DNA of 64,000 nt from positions 642,462 through 706,461 of the forward strand of contig NZ_JRYR02000001.1 of assembly GCF_000807855.2 (NCBI RefSeq). Direction: 5' to 3'. Shown here in pieces: positions 1 to 8,012 of this stretch. Below the pieces are notes generated by a model. The model worked only from the letters and a program-made list of their open reading frames with translations. It did not search any database and had not been told where the DNA came from. The stretch comes from Flammeovirga pacifica. Its GTDB lineage: Bacteria; Bacteroidota; Bacteroidia; Cytophagales; Flammeovirgaceae. Made by a program: the position numbers and the translations under genes. Each line of letters opens with the position of its first letter. Position 1 is the first letter of the stretch.

Positions 1-430
1 GGCATTTTCAAGTGCTGATTCTGCTTTAACTGCTTTAACCACTTCTTTTTGTGTTGATTTTTTGAGATTAAAGAATGGGATAGAATCAAATAAAAAAAGG
101 AAATTAGTACATATAGGTTTTAGTCTCTTATTATTTGTAGTGATTGTTGTATTTAGAGCTGTCAATAATGATAGTGTTGTATCTGATGTATTTAAAGCCG
201 CAGGCTATACCTATGGACCGTTATTAGGACTTTTTGCTTACGGTATTTTTTCAACCAATCAAATTGATGATAAAAAAGTATTAGTAGTATGTTTATTAGC
301 TCCAATACTATCATTTGTTTTGAATACTTTTTCAAAAGAATTGTTCTTTGGGTATCAATTTGGATTTGAGATTTTATTAATCAATGCTGGTTTAACTATT
401 TTAGGGTTATGGTTCATAAGTAAAAAATAA
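1..430 (+). CDS. Sodium:solute symporter (SSS family), C-terminal part, cut by window edge
   Basis: The reading frame is open from base 2 without a start, so the gene begins before the window. The first residues read SSADSALTALTTSFCVDFL, a stretch typical of a late transmembrane region of sodium/solute symporters (SSS/SLC5 family). About four hydrophobic segments follow, ending in a short lysine tail (SKK). A TTG at base 62 could start a 122-residue protein, but the homology-like sequence before it argues for a truncated view of a longer transporter. Family role: uptake of a sugar, amino acid or similar solute with sodium. The substrate cannot be told from this fragment. Confidence 0.82.
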   Translation, partial: AFSSADSALTALTTSFCVDFLRLKNGIESNKKRKLVHIGFSLLLFVVIVVFRAVNNDSVVSDVFKAAGYTYGPLLGLFAYGIFSTNQIDDKKVLVVCLLAPILSFVLNTFSKELFFGYQFGFEILLINAGLTILGLWFISKK

Positions 431-525
431 ATGTAATTGATATTACAATTTTGGTTGTTGGTCGAAATTATCATGAGAATTCATATAATTAAATAGTTTT
501 GTTTTTGTAATGAAATGAAAAACAA

Positions 526-1629
526 ATGATGGCTTCCAAACGAATTTTATCTCTTGATATTTTTAGAGGACTAACTGTAATCTTAATGATTTTGGTGAAC
601 AACCCCGGTAGTTGGTCTCATATTTATCCTCCTTTACAGCATGCAAATTGGCATGGTTGTACACCTACAGATTTAGTTTTTCCATTCTTTTTATTTATTG
701 TAGGTGTATCTATTTCCTTTTCGATGTATAATGCAAAGAAAGAGGAGAGTAAAAGACCTCAATTACTAAAGAAAGCAGTTTGGAGAGGTCTAAAATTAAT
801 AGGAATCGGATTGTTTATTTCTCTATTTCCATTCTTTGATTTTTCAAGTTTAAGAATACCTGGAGTACTTCAAAGAATAGGATTAGTTTTTATTTTTGCT
901 ACCACAATATTTTTATACAGTGATATAAAAAACATAATTGGTATTCTAGTATTAATACTGATTTCATATTGGGGAATGATGACATTAATTCCAATACCCG
1001 GTATAGGTACACCAGATTTAGATGATCCCAATAAAGTGTTGTCAGCATATATAGATTTTAAGCTGATGGGGAATTATTTGTGGTCAGGTTCTAAAACATG
1101 GGACCCTGAAGGGCTTTTAACAACTTTACCAGCCATCGCTACTACTTTATTAGGTATTATAGCTGGTGTCTTAGTGAAAACATTGGATAAATCGATCATT
1201 GTTAAACGGTTAATTATCATTGGGGCGTGTTTAACAATTGCAGGAGCAATTTGGGGTGTGGTATTTCCTATAAATAAAAGTTTGTGGACCTCTACTTATG
1301 TATTGTATACTGGAGGCTGGGCATACATCACATTAGGTTTATGTTACTATATTTTTGATGTCAAAAATTTTAATCCTAAAATAACATTAGTACCTCATGC
1401 ATTTGGACTCAATCCTATGATCGCCTATGTTGTCGCAGAATTAGGGGCTAAATTGATGTACATTATCCCAATAAATGGGACTTCATTAAAGGAGTATATA
1501 TATCAAATTATGATGAATATAGGTTGGAGTAATGAATTAGGTTCATTCGTTTTTGCAATAAGTTATGTTGTGATTTTATACATTTTTGTACTTATTCTTT
1601 ATCGAAAAAAGATAGTAGTTAAAGTATAA
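526..1629 (+). CDS. DUF5009 / heparan-alpha-glucosaminide N-acetyltransferase-like membrane protein
   Basis: A 367-residue integral membrane protein with about ten hydrophobic segments. The N-terminus carries the family pattern SLDIFRGLTVILMILVNNPG, then HANWHGCTPTDLVFPFFLF and a small-residue helix. This matches the DUF5009/COG4299 family related to lysosomal HGSNAT, which transfers an acyl group across a membrane to a sugar amine. In Bacteroidota such genes often accompany glycan use, so acetylation of a periplasmic amino sugar is a plausible inference. Two ATG codons stand in tandem at 526 and 529. The gene ends at a strong bidirectional terminator shared with the convergent acetate kinase. 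Confidence 0.82.
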   Translation: MMASKRILSLDIFRGLTVILMILVNNPGSWSHIYPPLQHANWHGCTPTDLVFPFFLFIVGVSISFSMYNAKKEESKRPQLLKKAVWRGLKLIGIGLFISLFPFFDFSSLRIPGVLQRIGLVFIFATTIFLYSDIKNIIGILVLILISYWGMMTLIPIPGIGTPDLDDPNKVLSAYIDFKLMGNYLWSGSKTWDPEGLLTTLPAIATTLLGIIAGVLVKTLDKSIIVKRLIIIGACLTIAGAIWGVVFPINKSLWTSTYVLYTGGWAYITLGLCYYIFDVKNFNPKITLVPHAFGLNPMIAYVVAELGAKLMYIIPINGTSLKEYIYQIMMNIGWSNELGSFVFAISYVVILYIFVLILYRKKIVVKV

Positions 1630-1633
1630 AAAA

Positions 1634-1666
1634 AGCCGCTTGAATTAGTTTCAAGCGGCTTTTTTT
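1634..1666. terminator. Bidirectional intrinsic terminator
   Basis: An 11-bp perfect stem (agccgcttgaa at 1634-1644 with ttcaagcggct at 1650-1660) has a 5-nt loop, an A-run on the left and a T-run on the right. It lies between the convergent genes ending at 1629 and 1682 and can serve both. Confidence 0.93.
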
Positions 1667-1681
1667 GAAGAATATTTACGA

Positions 1682-2875
1682 TTAAGATACAATATCAAAA
1701 GTATCTCTAGCAATCATAACTTCCTCATTCGTAGGAATGACGCATACTCTTACTCCATTATTATCTGGAGAGATATCAGCCTCAATACCCATTACTTTAT
1801 CATTTTTTTCATCATCGACGACGATGCCTAACCCTTCAAGACCTTTAAGGATTTCTCTTCTTGCCTGAGCAGAATTTTCACCAATACCACCAGTAAAAAT
1901 AATAGTATCTACACCACCAAGAGAAGCCATGTAAGTACCGATATATTTTTTCACATCATAATGGAACATTTCTAATGCTAATTTGGCATCATTATTACCT
2001 TTATCAGCAGCAGATGATACGTCTCTATAATCAGATGAAATACCTGAGATACCTTGTAAACCAGACTTTTTATTGATCAATTCAGAGATTCCTGCCATAT
2101 CAAGATGTTCGTGCTCCGCAATGAAAGGTATTGCACCTGGATCAATAGAACCACAACGAGTACCCATCATAAGTCCATCAGTAGGAGAGAATCCCATTGA
2201 AGTTTCTATAGATTTACCATCTTGTATAGCACTTAAAGAACCACCATTACCTAAATGACACGTAATGATTTTTGATGTTTTATCATCGCCATAAATTTCT
2301 TTGGCTCTTAAAGAAACATATTGATGAGAAGTACCATGGAAACCATACTTTCTTAATCCATACTTTTTATATAGATCAATCGGTAAAGCATATATAGCTC
2401 TATGTTCTGGTATACTATGGTGAAATGCTGTATCAAAAACAGCTACTTGAGAAATACCAGGAATAGCTAGTTCCATTGCCTGTACACCTTTGATGTTAGC
2501 GGGGTTGTGTAGAGGAGCTAATTCAATGCAAGATTCGATGCCATGCATTACATCTTCATTTATTAACACACTCTTTGCGAAGGCTTGTCCACCATGAACA
2601 ATACGGTGACCTACAGCAGATAATTCATCTAAAGAAGAAATGATCTCCATATTTACATCCGTAAGAATGCTTAAAAGGAATTCAATACCTTTAGCATGGT
2701 TAGGAATATTTAATTGGAGTGAACTTTTTTTGCCTTTAGCATTTTTGACTGTAATTGACGCGTCTTTCAGTCCTATTTTTTCAATCAAACCTTTACCGAT
2801 TACCTCTTCCGAAGGCATATCAATAAGCTGGAATTTGATTGATGAACTTCCAGAGTTAAGTATGAGAATTTTCAC
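1682..2875 (-). CDS. ackA: Acetate kinase (solitary copy)
   Basis: 397 residues, the usual length for acetate kinase, which interconverts acetyl phosphate plus ADP with acetate plus ATP in the cytoplasm. Visible family signatures are NSGSSSIKFQL at residues 7-17, the VGHRIVHGG motif, VAVFDTAFH, KYGFHGTSH and GGIGEN near the C-terminus. It stands alone, while a second acetate kinase gene at 27229-28437 lies beside pta. The two proteins are clearly paralogous but diverged along their whole length, so this is not a recent duplication. It could be a second acetate kinase with different expression, or one tuned to another short acid such as propionate. Sequence alone does not decide. Confidence 0.93.
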   Translation of the reverse strand: MKILILNSGSSSIKFQLIDMPSEEVIGKGLIEKIGLKDASITVKNAKGKKSSLQLNIPNHAKGIEFLLSILTDVNMEIISSLDELSAVGHRIVHGGQAFAKSVLINEDVMHGIESCIELAPLHNPANIKGVQAMELAIPGISQVAVFDTAFHHSIPEHRAIYALPIDLYKKYGLRKYGFHGTSHQYVSLRAKEIYGDDKTSKIITCHLGNGGSLSAIQDGKSIETSMGFSPTDGLMMGTRCGSIDPGAIPFIAEHEHLDMAGISELINKKSGLQGISGISSDYRDVSSAADKGNNDAKLALEMFHYDVKKYIGTYMASLGGVDTIIFTGGIGENSAQARREILKGLEGLGIVVDDEKNDKVMGIEADISPDNNGVRVCVIPTNEEVMIARDTFDIVS

Positions 2876-3040
2876 TATTTAAATGAATTTACTTTAGATA
2901 TAATTTTTCGTATTGACAATATCTACTTATGATTATTAAAATTTGGGGATAAATATCATCTTTTAAAAATATTAGCCATTTCTTAGTTAAAACTATACAT
3001 TGTCATTATTATACTTACAAATTTTATATTTTAAGATTGA

Positions 3041-3077
3041 AAAAAAGAGATTGAAACGTTTTAGTGAATCAATCTCT
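3041..3077 (-). terminator. Intrinsic terminator after the 7TM-DISM phosphatase gene
   Basis: Arms agagattga (3046-3054) and tcaatctct (3069-3077) are perfect complements. On the minus strand the hairpin is followed by a T-run (A-run 3041-3046 on plus). It sits about 30 bases past the stop at 3108. Confidence 0.85.
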
Positions 3078-3107
3078 CTTTTGTTTAAAACCTAAGGGTA
3101 TTAAATA

Positions 3108-5390
3108 TTAAATCATTCCTTTGGGCTCTACTTTAACTCCTAATAATAATACATCATCCGTCTGTTTTTCTGGCTTATTGATGTCATTATTTTTCCAGTT
3201 ATGGAAATAAGTATTGAATGCGTCTTTTTGTTCTTCCATTGGCTTGTTGGATAGTTCTAAAATCAGCTCTCTAAGTTTTTTACTTGAGATTTTACGATTA
3301 TGTTCACCACCAAACTGATCCTGATAACCATCAGAGAAAAGGTAGAAACTAGTTGGAGTAGATAGGGAAATACTATGTTCGTTGATTACCAATTTTTCAA
3401 TTTTGGTACCTAAACTTAATCTTTCTCCTTTAATGCTATATATTTTGCCTTTTTGAACAAATACTAGTGGAGTGTGTGCACCTGCAAATATTACTTTATT
3501 GTTGTTTCTATCCCAAACTATAATTCCAAGGTCCATACCATCTTTAGAGTCTTTTCCTTTTAATATATTTGTGAGGTTTTGTTGCATCTCGATAATAATT
3601 CGAGCAGGAGAGGTGATACCTCTTAAGTTGACTATTTTATCTAAAAATCCGCCTCCCATTACAGACATCATAGCACCAGGTACGCCATGACCAGTACAAT
3701 CGGCTGCAACTAAAATAACTTTATTCTCTTTGGTATTTTCTGAAACCCAATAAAAATCACCAGAAACAGTGTTTTTAGGTTGATACATAATGAAAAAGTC
3801 TTTAAATAATCTTTGAAATTCTTCTATAGGAGGAAGAATATTACTTTGGATTCTTTTAGCATAATTAATACTGTCTTGAAGATTTTTCGTGACAGTTTCA
3901 AGCTGTTTGTTTTTAACCTCCATCATGTCTCTTTGGGCAGCAATCTCTTCATTGATTTGTTCCAATTCGACATTTGTCTCAGTCATTTTATCATTCATCG
4001 ATTGAAGTTCTTCTGACTGAGATGTTATTTCTTCATTCTTTAATAAAAGCTGGCTTGCTTGAGTTTCTAGCTCTTCTTTTCTTTCTTCTAGTTCAACAGT
4101 GGCTTCTTGCAACTCAGCAGTTCTTTCAACTACTTTATACTCTAGTTCTTCTTTGGCTTTAGCTTCCATTTCAAGCATTTGTTGAATTGCTTCATTTTTT
4201 TGCTCTCTATAAACAGCATACTTTTTACTTAAAGCCACAAATAACAGTGGAGCAAGGAATAAGTCACCAAAATCTAATGCGTGTTCAGTGAAGAAATTGT
4301 CAGGTAAATGTCCTGTGGCAAATCCAACAAAAACAAATAAGCCAATGCAGTAGATACCCCATGCAGAAATATAATATCTCGCAATTCTTTGCCCTTTACT
4401 GTAGGCAATAAAACCTAGTGCTAAAGACATTAAACTAAAAGGAATTGAGATAGCTGTCACTAATTTAATAGCGGCATAATATGAAAGGAATATACTAGTT
4501 ACGATAGTTGCAAAAGCAAAAACAAAACCGACGATATTTATTCCAAATGCAACATTAGATAATTTCCTTGTTTTGAGGAAGTACAAATTGAATAATGATT
4601 CCCCAAGCATCCATAAAGCAATAGATAAAGGTGTTATAATATTTGCCATTTGGGGCAGAGAAGGGAATAAATATTGGAAAGTATGTCCAGTTAATGAAAA
4701 TGTAAATAATATTTTTGCAATTAATGGAAGAGGATAGAGTAAATAAGAGAAATCTTTTGTAGGTAAGTAGGTGGTTACACTAAGAATGCAAAGCATAGTT
4801 AAGATACCTAATATAATACCATAAGATACTTCATACTTCGAGTTAACTTCTGCATATTTCCAAGGTTTGTAAAAGAACATTGGTAATTTTACAATACCAT
4901 CAGTTTTTACTCTAAAATATACTGTTGCAGCTTCTTTTGATTCTAGTGTAATTGGAAATAAATAATTGTGATGATCGATAGGTCTTTCATCAAAATTAAC
5001 GTGATCTCCTGTTACGAAATGATTTTTAAGTTTATTGTTCTTTACGATAAAAAATTCTACTTCATCTAAAGGTGCGTAAGGTACTTCAATAAGCCAATCA
5101 CTTACATTTTCATCCATATTTTGGATGTCAATTTTAGCCCATAAAGATCCTTGTCCATACTCAAAGTTCACATTTGAATTACTATTCCAAGGGGTAAATT
5201 TGCTAAACGATTTCACAGAAACATCATCAAATTCTAAAGTGTTTTCCATGTCCATGTAGAAATAGACAAATGGTGCTCCATTTGAAGATTCTTGTTCTTC
5301 GCTTAAATACAGGACCTCCTCCAATGACGATCCAAATGAAAATATTGGCATTAAAATGCTCAATATTATGAGTTTAATAAATAATTTCAT
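3108..5390 (-). CDS. 7TMR-DISM receptor with C-terminal SpoIIE/PP2C phosphatase
   Basis: 760 residues. A signal peptide (about 1-20) precedes an extracellular beta-rich 7TMR-DISMED2-like domain (about 30-175) with the typical phrase GSLWAKIDIQN. Seven hydrophobic helices follow (about 185-395), then a long charged coiled coil rich in Glu, Gln and Lys (about 400-510). The C-terminus is a SpoIIE-type PP2C phosphatase (about 520-755), with SGDFYWV, AADCTGHGVPGAMMS and YLFSDGYQDQFGG carrying the metal-binding Asp residues. It is expected to sense an external ligand and dephosphorylate a serine or threonine on a cytoplasmic partner, often an anti-anti-sigma factor. No such partner is encoded nearby. 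A second SpoIIE protein lies at 59985-62660. Confidence 0.88.
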   Translation of the reverse strand: MKLFIKLIILSILMPIFSFGSSLEEVLYLSEEQESSNGAPFVYFYMDMENTLEFDDVSVKSFSKFTPWNSNSNVNFEYGQGSLWAKIDIQNMDENVSDWLIEVPYAPLDEVEFFIVKNNKLKNHFVTGDHVNFDERPIDHHNYLFPITLESKEAATVYFRVKTDGIVKLPMFFYKPWKYAEVNSKYEVSYGIILGILTMLCILSVTTYLPTKDFSYLLYPLPLIAKILFTFSLTGHTFQYLFPSLPQMANIITPLSIALWMLGESLFNLYFLKTRKLSNVAFGINIVGFVFAFATIVTSIFLSYYAAIKLVTAISIPFSLMSLALGFIAYSKGQRIARYYISAWGIYCIGLFVFVGFATGHLPDNFFTEHALDFGDLFLAPLLFVALSKKYAVYREQKNEAIQQMLEMEAKAKEELEYKVVERTAELQEATVELEERKEELETQASQLLLKNEEITSQSEELQSMNDKMTETNVELEQINEEIAAQRDMMEVKNKQLETVTKNLQDSINYAKRIQSNILPPIEEFQRLFKDFFIMYQPKNTVSGDFYWVSENTKENKVILVAADCTGHGVPGAMMSVMGGGFLDKIVNLRGITSPARIIIEMQQNLTNILKGKDSKDGMDLGIIVWDRNNNKVIFAGAHTPLVFVQKGKIYSIKGERLSLGTKIEKLVINEHSISLSTPTSFYLFSDGYQDQFGGEHNRKISSKKLRELILELSNKPMEEQKDAFNTYFHNWKNNDINKPEKQTDDVLLLGVKVEPKGMI

Positions 5391-5551
5391 TGTGTTATTT
5401 CGATGCAGTTTAATAAGTGAAGTAAGTTGTAGATTATTATAGTACTTAATACAGAAAATAATATAGAGTCGTATATTGTATTTTTAGTTGATCAACATTA
5501 TCATTGATATCTTTACAATAACATATTTTTACGTAGAATAATACAAAATTA

Positions 5552-6751
5552 ATGCCTAAGTATTTTTTATTTAATCCCTATTGTGAGCTATCAGTAGCTA
5601 AAAATGCTAGAAATTATACTCCAAATAAACAATTTAAGGTGTTGTCTAACGACTTAAGTACACTTCCAGTTTGGTTATTTGGTGATAAAGTCTTCATTAT
5701 CAATGAGTATGGGGTTAAAAATAGATGGTCCAATCAACTCAAAAAGTTATTTAATAAGGATGTAAGTTTTTTATCATTAAAGCAATTACAAAATAAGGTA
5801 ATTGAGAAAAAAAGCTTTTTAGTATGGGGTAATTCAATTGATTTTGTGGAGTATTTTTCAAAAAAACCTTATGAAATTAGAGGAATAAATGAATGGACTC
5901 TTTCGGATAGAGCCTTGTATCATAGGGAAATAGGGTATAAAATATTGGATTATATCATTAACCTTAAAAGAGAATTTTATATCTCAAAAAGTTTAAAAGG
6001 GTCATTTTATTCCTCAGAAATAGAGGTACTTGAAGCTTTCGAAAAGACGTTTGATAAGTTCTCTAATGGAGTTGTTTTTAAGTTGCCCTTCAGTGCATCT
6101 GGCCGTGGATTGTTATTATTGAAGAAGAAGGAAATGAATCAAGCAATAGAATCTTGGATTGAAAGTGGGATTTCTGTGCATAATTCTATACTTGTTGAAC
6201 CTTGGTTAGATAAATTGATGGACTTTTCCCTATTATATGATTTTAATGAAAAAGGGATAGAGTTTTTAGGAGTAACTGTTTTTGATGCTTCGTCTACTGG
6301 TCAATATGGAGGAAGCCTGTTAGGAGATTACAAGAAAATAATGCCTGAAGAAATTTCTGATGTTATTTCTGTTCTTGCTAACGATCTTATGCAAGCATTT
6401 AAAAGAACTAATGAATACAATTATCATAAAGGAAAACTAGGAGTAGATGCAATGATAATTAGGAGTGATGATGGGACTTTAAAGGTTCACCCTTGTGTAG
6501 AGGTGAATGCAAGACACACTATGGGACATATCACATTGGGGTTAAGAAAAGCAGTACACGACCCAAATAGATCTAGGTGGGTGATCACTACTAAAAATCA
6601 AATAGAAGATTTTCATCAATTTGAAAAGGAAATGTCTGAAAAGTATCCTTGTAAAATGAAAAACTATAAATTAGAATCAGGTTTTTTTCCGTTAGTTGAT
6701 GTAAATTTGGTGTCTCAATATTATGCTTACCTTATAGCAGACAAAGAATAA
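5552..6751 (+). CDS. ATP-grasp-like protein of unknown function
   Basis: 399 residues, no signal peptide, not assigned to a named enzyme. The central part reads like an ATP-grasp fold: KLPFSASGRGLLLL (about 177-190) resembles the glycine-rich loop that closes over ATP, and VEPWLDK is followed by beta-strand sequence. GVDAMIIR and HPCVEVNARHTMG (about 290-325) hold the acidic residue and the E-x-N-x-R type metal/phosphate motif. ATP-grasp enzymes usually ligate a carboxylate to an amine or thiol through an acyl phosphate, so a ligase acting on a peptide or amino acid is a reasonable inference. The next gene starts 13 bases after the stop and is probably co-transcribed. Substrate unknown. Confidence 0.62.
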   Translation: MPKYFLFNPYCELSVAKNARNYTPNKQFKVLSNDLSTLPVWLFGDKVFIINEYGVKNRWSNQLKKLFNKDVSFLSLKQLQNKVIEKKSFLVWGNSIDFVEYFSKKPYEIRGINEWTLSDRALYHREIGYKILDYIINLKREFYISKSLKGSFYSSEIEVLEAFEKTFDKFSNGVVFKLPFSASGRGLLLLKKKEMNQAIESWIESGISVHNSILVEPWLDKLMDFSLLYDFNEKGIEFLGVTVFDASSTGQYGGSLLGDYKKIMPEEISDVISVLANDLMQAFKRTNEYNYHKGKLGVDAMIIRSDDGTLKVHPCVEVNARHTMGHITLGLRKAVHDPNRSRWVITTKNQIEDFHQFEKEMSEKYPCKMKNYKLESGFFPLVDVNLVSQYYAYLIADKE

Positions 6752-6764
6752 CGTCTTATCATAA

Positions 6765-7067
6765 ATGAAGAAATATAGACTTAAATTAAACGAAATAAAC
6801 TTTCGATTTTTACAGAGTATACTTTTTAAACTTGCAGAAGCATATAAAGATAAAATGCCTGAAGATATCAGTCATCAATTACTTTTAGAATTGTATGATG
6901 CTAAATTTAATATATCACTTTTTGATACTAACAAAGAAAAAGTAATGCAATTGAATCGTTCTCAAGTGATGGCATTTCATATATTTTTGTCTGAAATTCC
7001 TTTAAAAGGGGAGATAGATTTAATCAGAAATCAATTATTTAATGATTTTGATGTTTTTCTAACATAA
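6765..7067 (+). CDS. Hypothetical protein, partner of the ATP-grasp-like gene
   Basis: 100 residues, soluble, no recognised domain. It appears mostly helical and charged, with repeated Leu/Phe spacing and no cysteines. The start lies 13 bases after the preceding stop, which suggests one transcript and a linked function, for example as an accessory subunit of the ATP-grasp-like protein. It ends three bases before the stop of the convergent peptidase gene, with no room for a separate terminator hairpin. Function not known. Confidence 0.6.
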   Translation: MKKYRLKLNEINFRFLQSILFKLAEAYKDKMPEDISHQLLLELYDAKFNISLFDTNKEKVMQLNRSQVMAFHIFLSEIPLKGEIDLIRNQLFNDFDVFLT

Positions 7068-7069
7068 GA

Positions 7070-8005
7070 TCAATCTAAATTATGTTGCAGTAACTCTTTC
7101 CCAAATTTGATGATACTTTCCATCATATTGGGATGAGATAAAGAATGACCACTTTTATCAATGATATTTAGCTGACTATTTGGTAATAATTCGTGAAGCT
7201 GTAATGCAGAAATTGAAGGGGTAACAAGGTCATTTCTGCCATGGGTAATATATACAGGGCAGATAATTGTACTCCTAGCTATAAGTTCCTCAAGACTTTT
7301 ATTATTAATGATATTGGGTGATTGAATGAAATAATGATTTTCTATTCTTGCACAAGCAATAGCATAATCAGAAGGGCTCCATTGGTAAAGTTCTTCGTAA
7401 TTAGTGTGTGGATGTTCTGAAGCGAAAGATTCCCATAATAACCAATTCGTACAAAATTGCTTAAAATCAGGTCCGTCCATTGCTTCTTGATAAGATTTTA
7501 GGAATACATTTAAGTTGGCTTTATTAATACCTTGATGAAGGATAGAAGCAACATCCGCATACATAGTAGGTGCTGCGGAATAAAATAACCATTCCAACTC
7601 TTTTTGATTGCAAAAGAAAATACCCCATAAGTTTAAACCTTTTACATATTGAGGATAATAGCAAGTATAAGCCAATGCCAAGGTAGAACCCCAACTTCCT
7701 CCATAAATAAACCAATCTTTAATATGTAACCTTTTTCGTAACTCATCAAGATCGTTAATTAAGTACTCTAGGGTATTGTTATGTAGACTTCCTAATGGTC
7801 TGCTATTTCCTGCACCTCTTTGGTCTAACGCAATTAATCGAATTGCAGGTGTATCTTTAAAAATTTCAGAATAGCCCTCACTTAGTCCTGCACCAGGACC
7901 GCCGTGTAGATAAAGCACAGGAACACCCAAAGGATGGCCAGATTGCTCATAATAGAGTTCATGTCCATCTTCTGTTATGTAATATCCCTGATCGTAGGCG
8001 TTCAT
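7070..8005 (-). CDS. Proline iminopeptidase-like alpha/beta hydrolase
   Basis: 311 residues, a normal length for the S33 proline iminopeptidase family, which removes N-terminal proline from peptides. The oxyanion motif HGGPGAG appears near residue 34, DQRGAGNSRP near 61, and the nucleophile elbow GGSWGSTLAL near 102. A late Asp (GRNDLVTP) and His (SGHSLSHP) complete the triad. No signal peptide, so cytoplasmic. It starts 7 bases after the stop of the upstream ABC-F gene, so the two are likely one transcript. Some homologs cleave other small N-terminal residues or act on amides, so the exact substrate is uncertain. Confidence 0.88.
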   Translation of the reverse strand: MNAYDQGYYITEDGHELYYEQSGHPLGVPVLYLHGGPGAGLSEGYSEIFKDTPAIRLIALDQRGAGNSRPLGSLHNNTLEYLINDLDELRKRLHIKDWFIYGGSWGSTLALAYTCYYPQYVKGLNLWGIFFCNQKELEWLFYSAAPTMYADVASILHQGINKANLNVFLKSYQEAMDGPDFKQFCTNWLLWESFASEHPHTNYEELYQWSPSDYAIACARIENHYFIQSPNIINNKSLEELIARSTIICPVYITHGRNDLVTPSISALQLHELLPNSQLNIIDKSGHSLSHPNMMESIIKFGKELLQHNLD

Positions 8006-8012
8006 GTTAAGG

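Noticed and set aside
62-430. A separate small membrane protein starting at TTG 62
   Set aside because: The open frame continues to the window edge and the preceding residues match sodium/solute symporters, so this is the end of a larger gene.
5487-5496. Palindrome GTTGATCAAC between the divergent phosphatase and ATP-grasp genes
   Set aside because: Only 10 bp in very AT-rich sequence and not repeated elsewhere in a matching context, so chance is likely.
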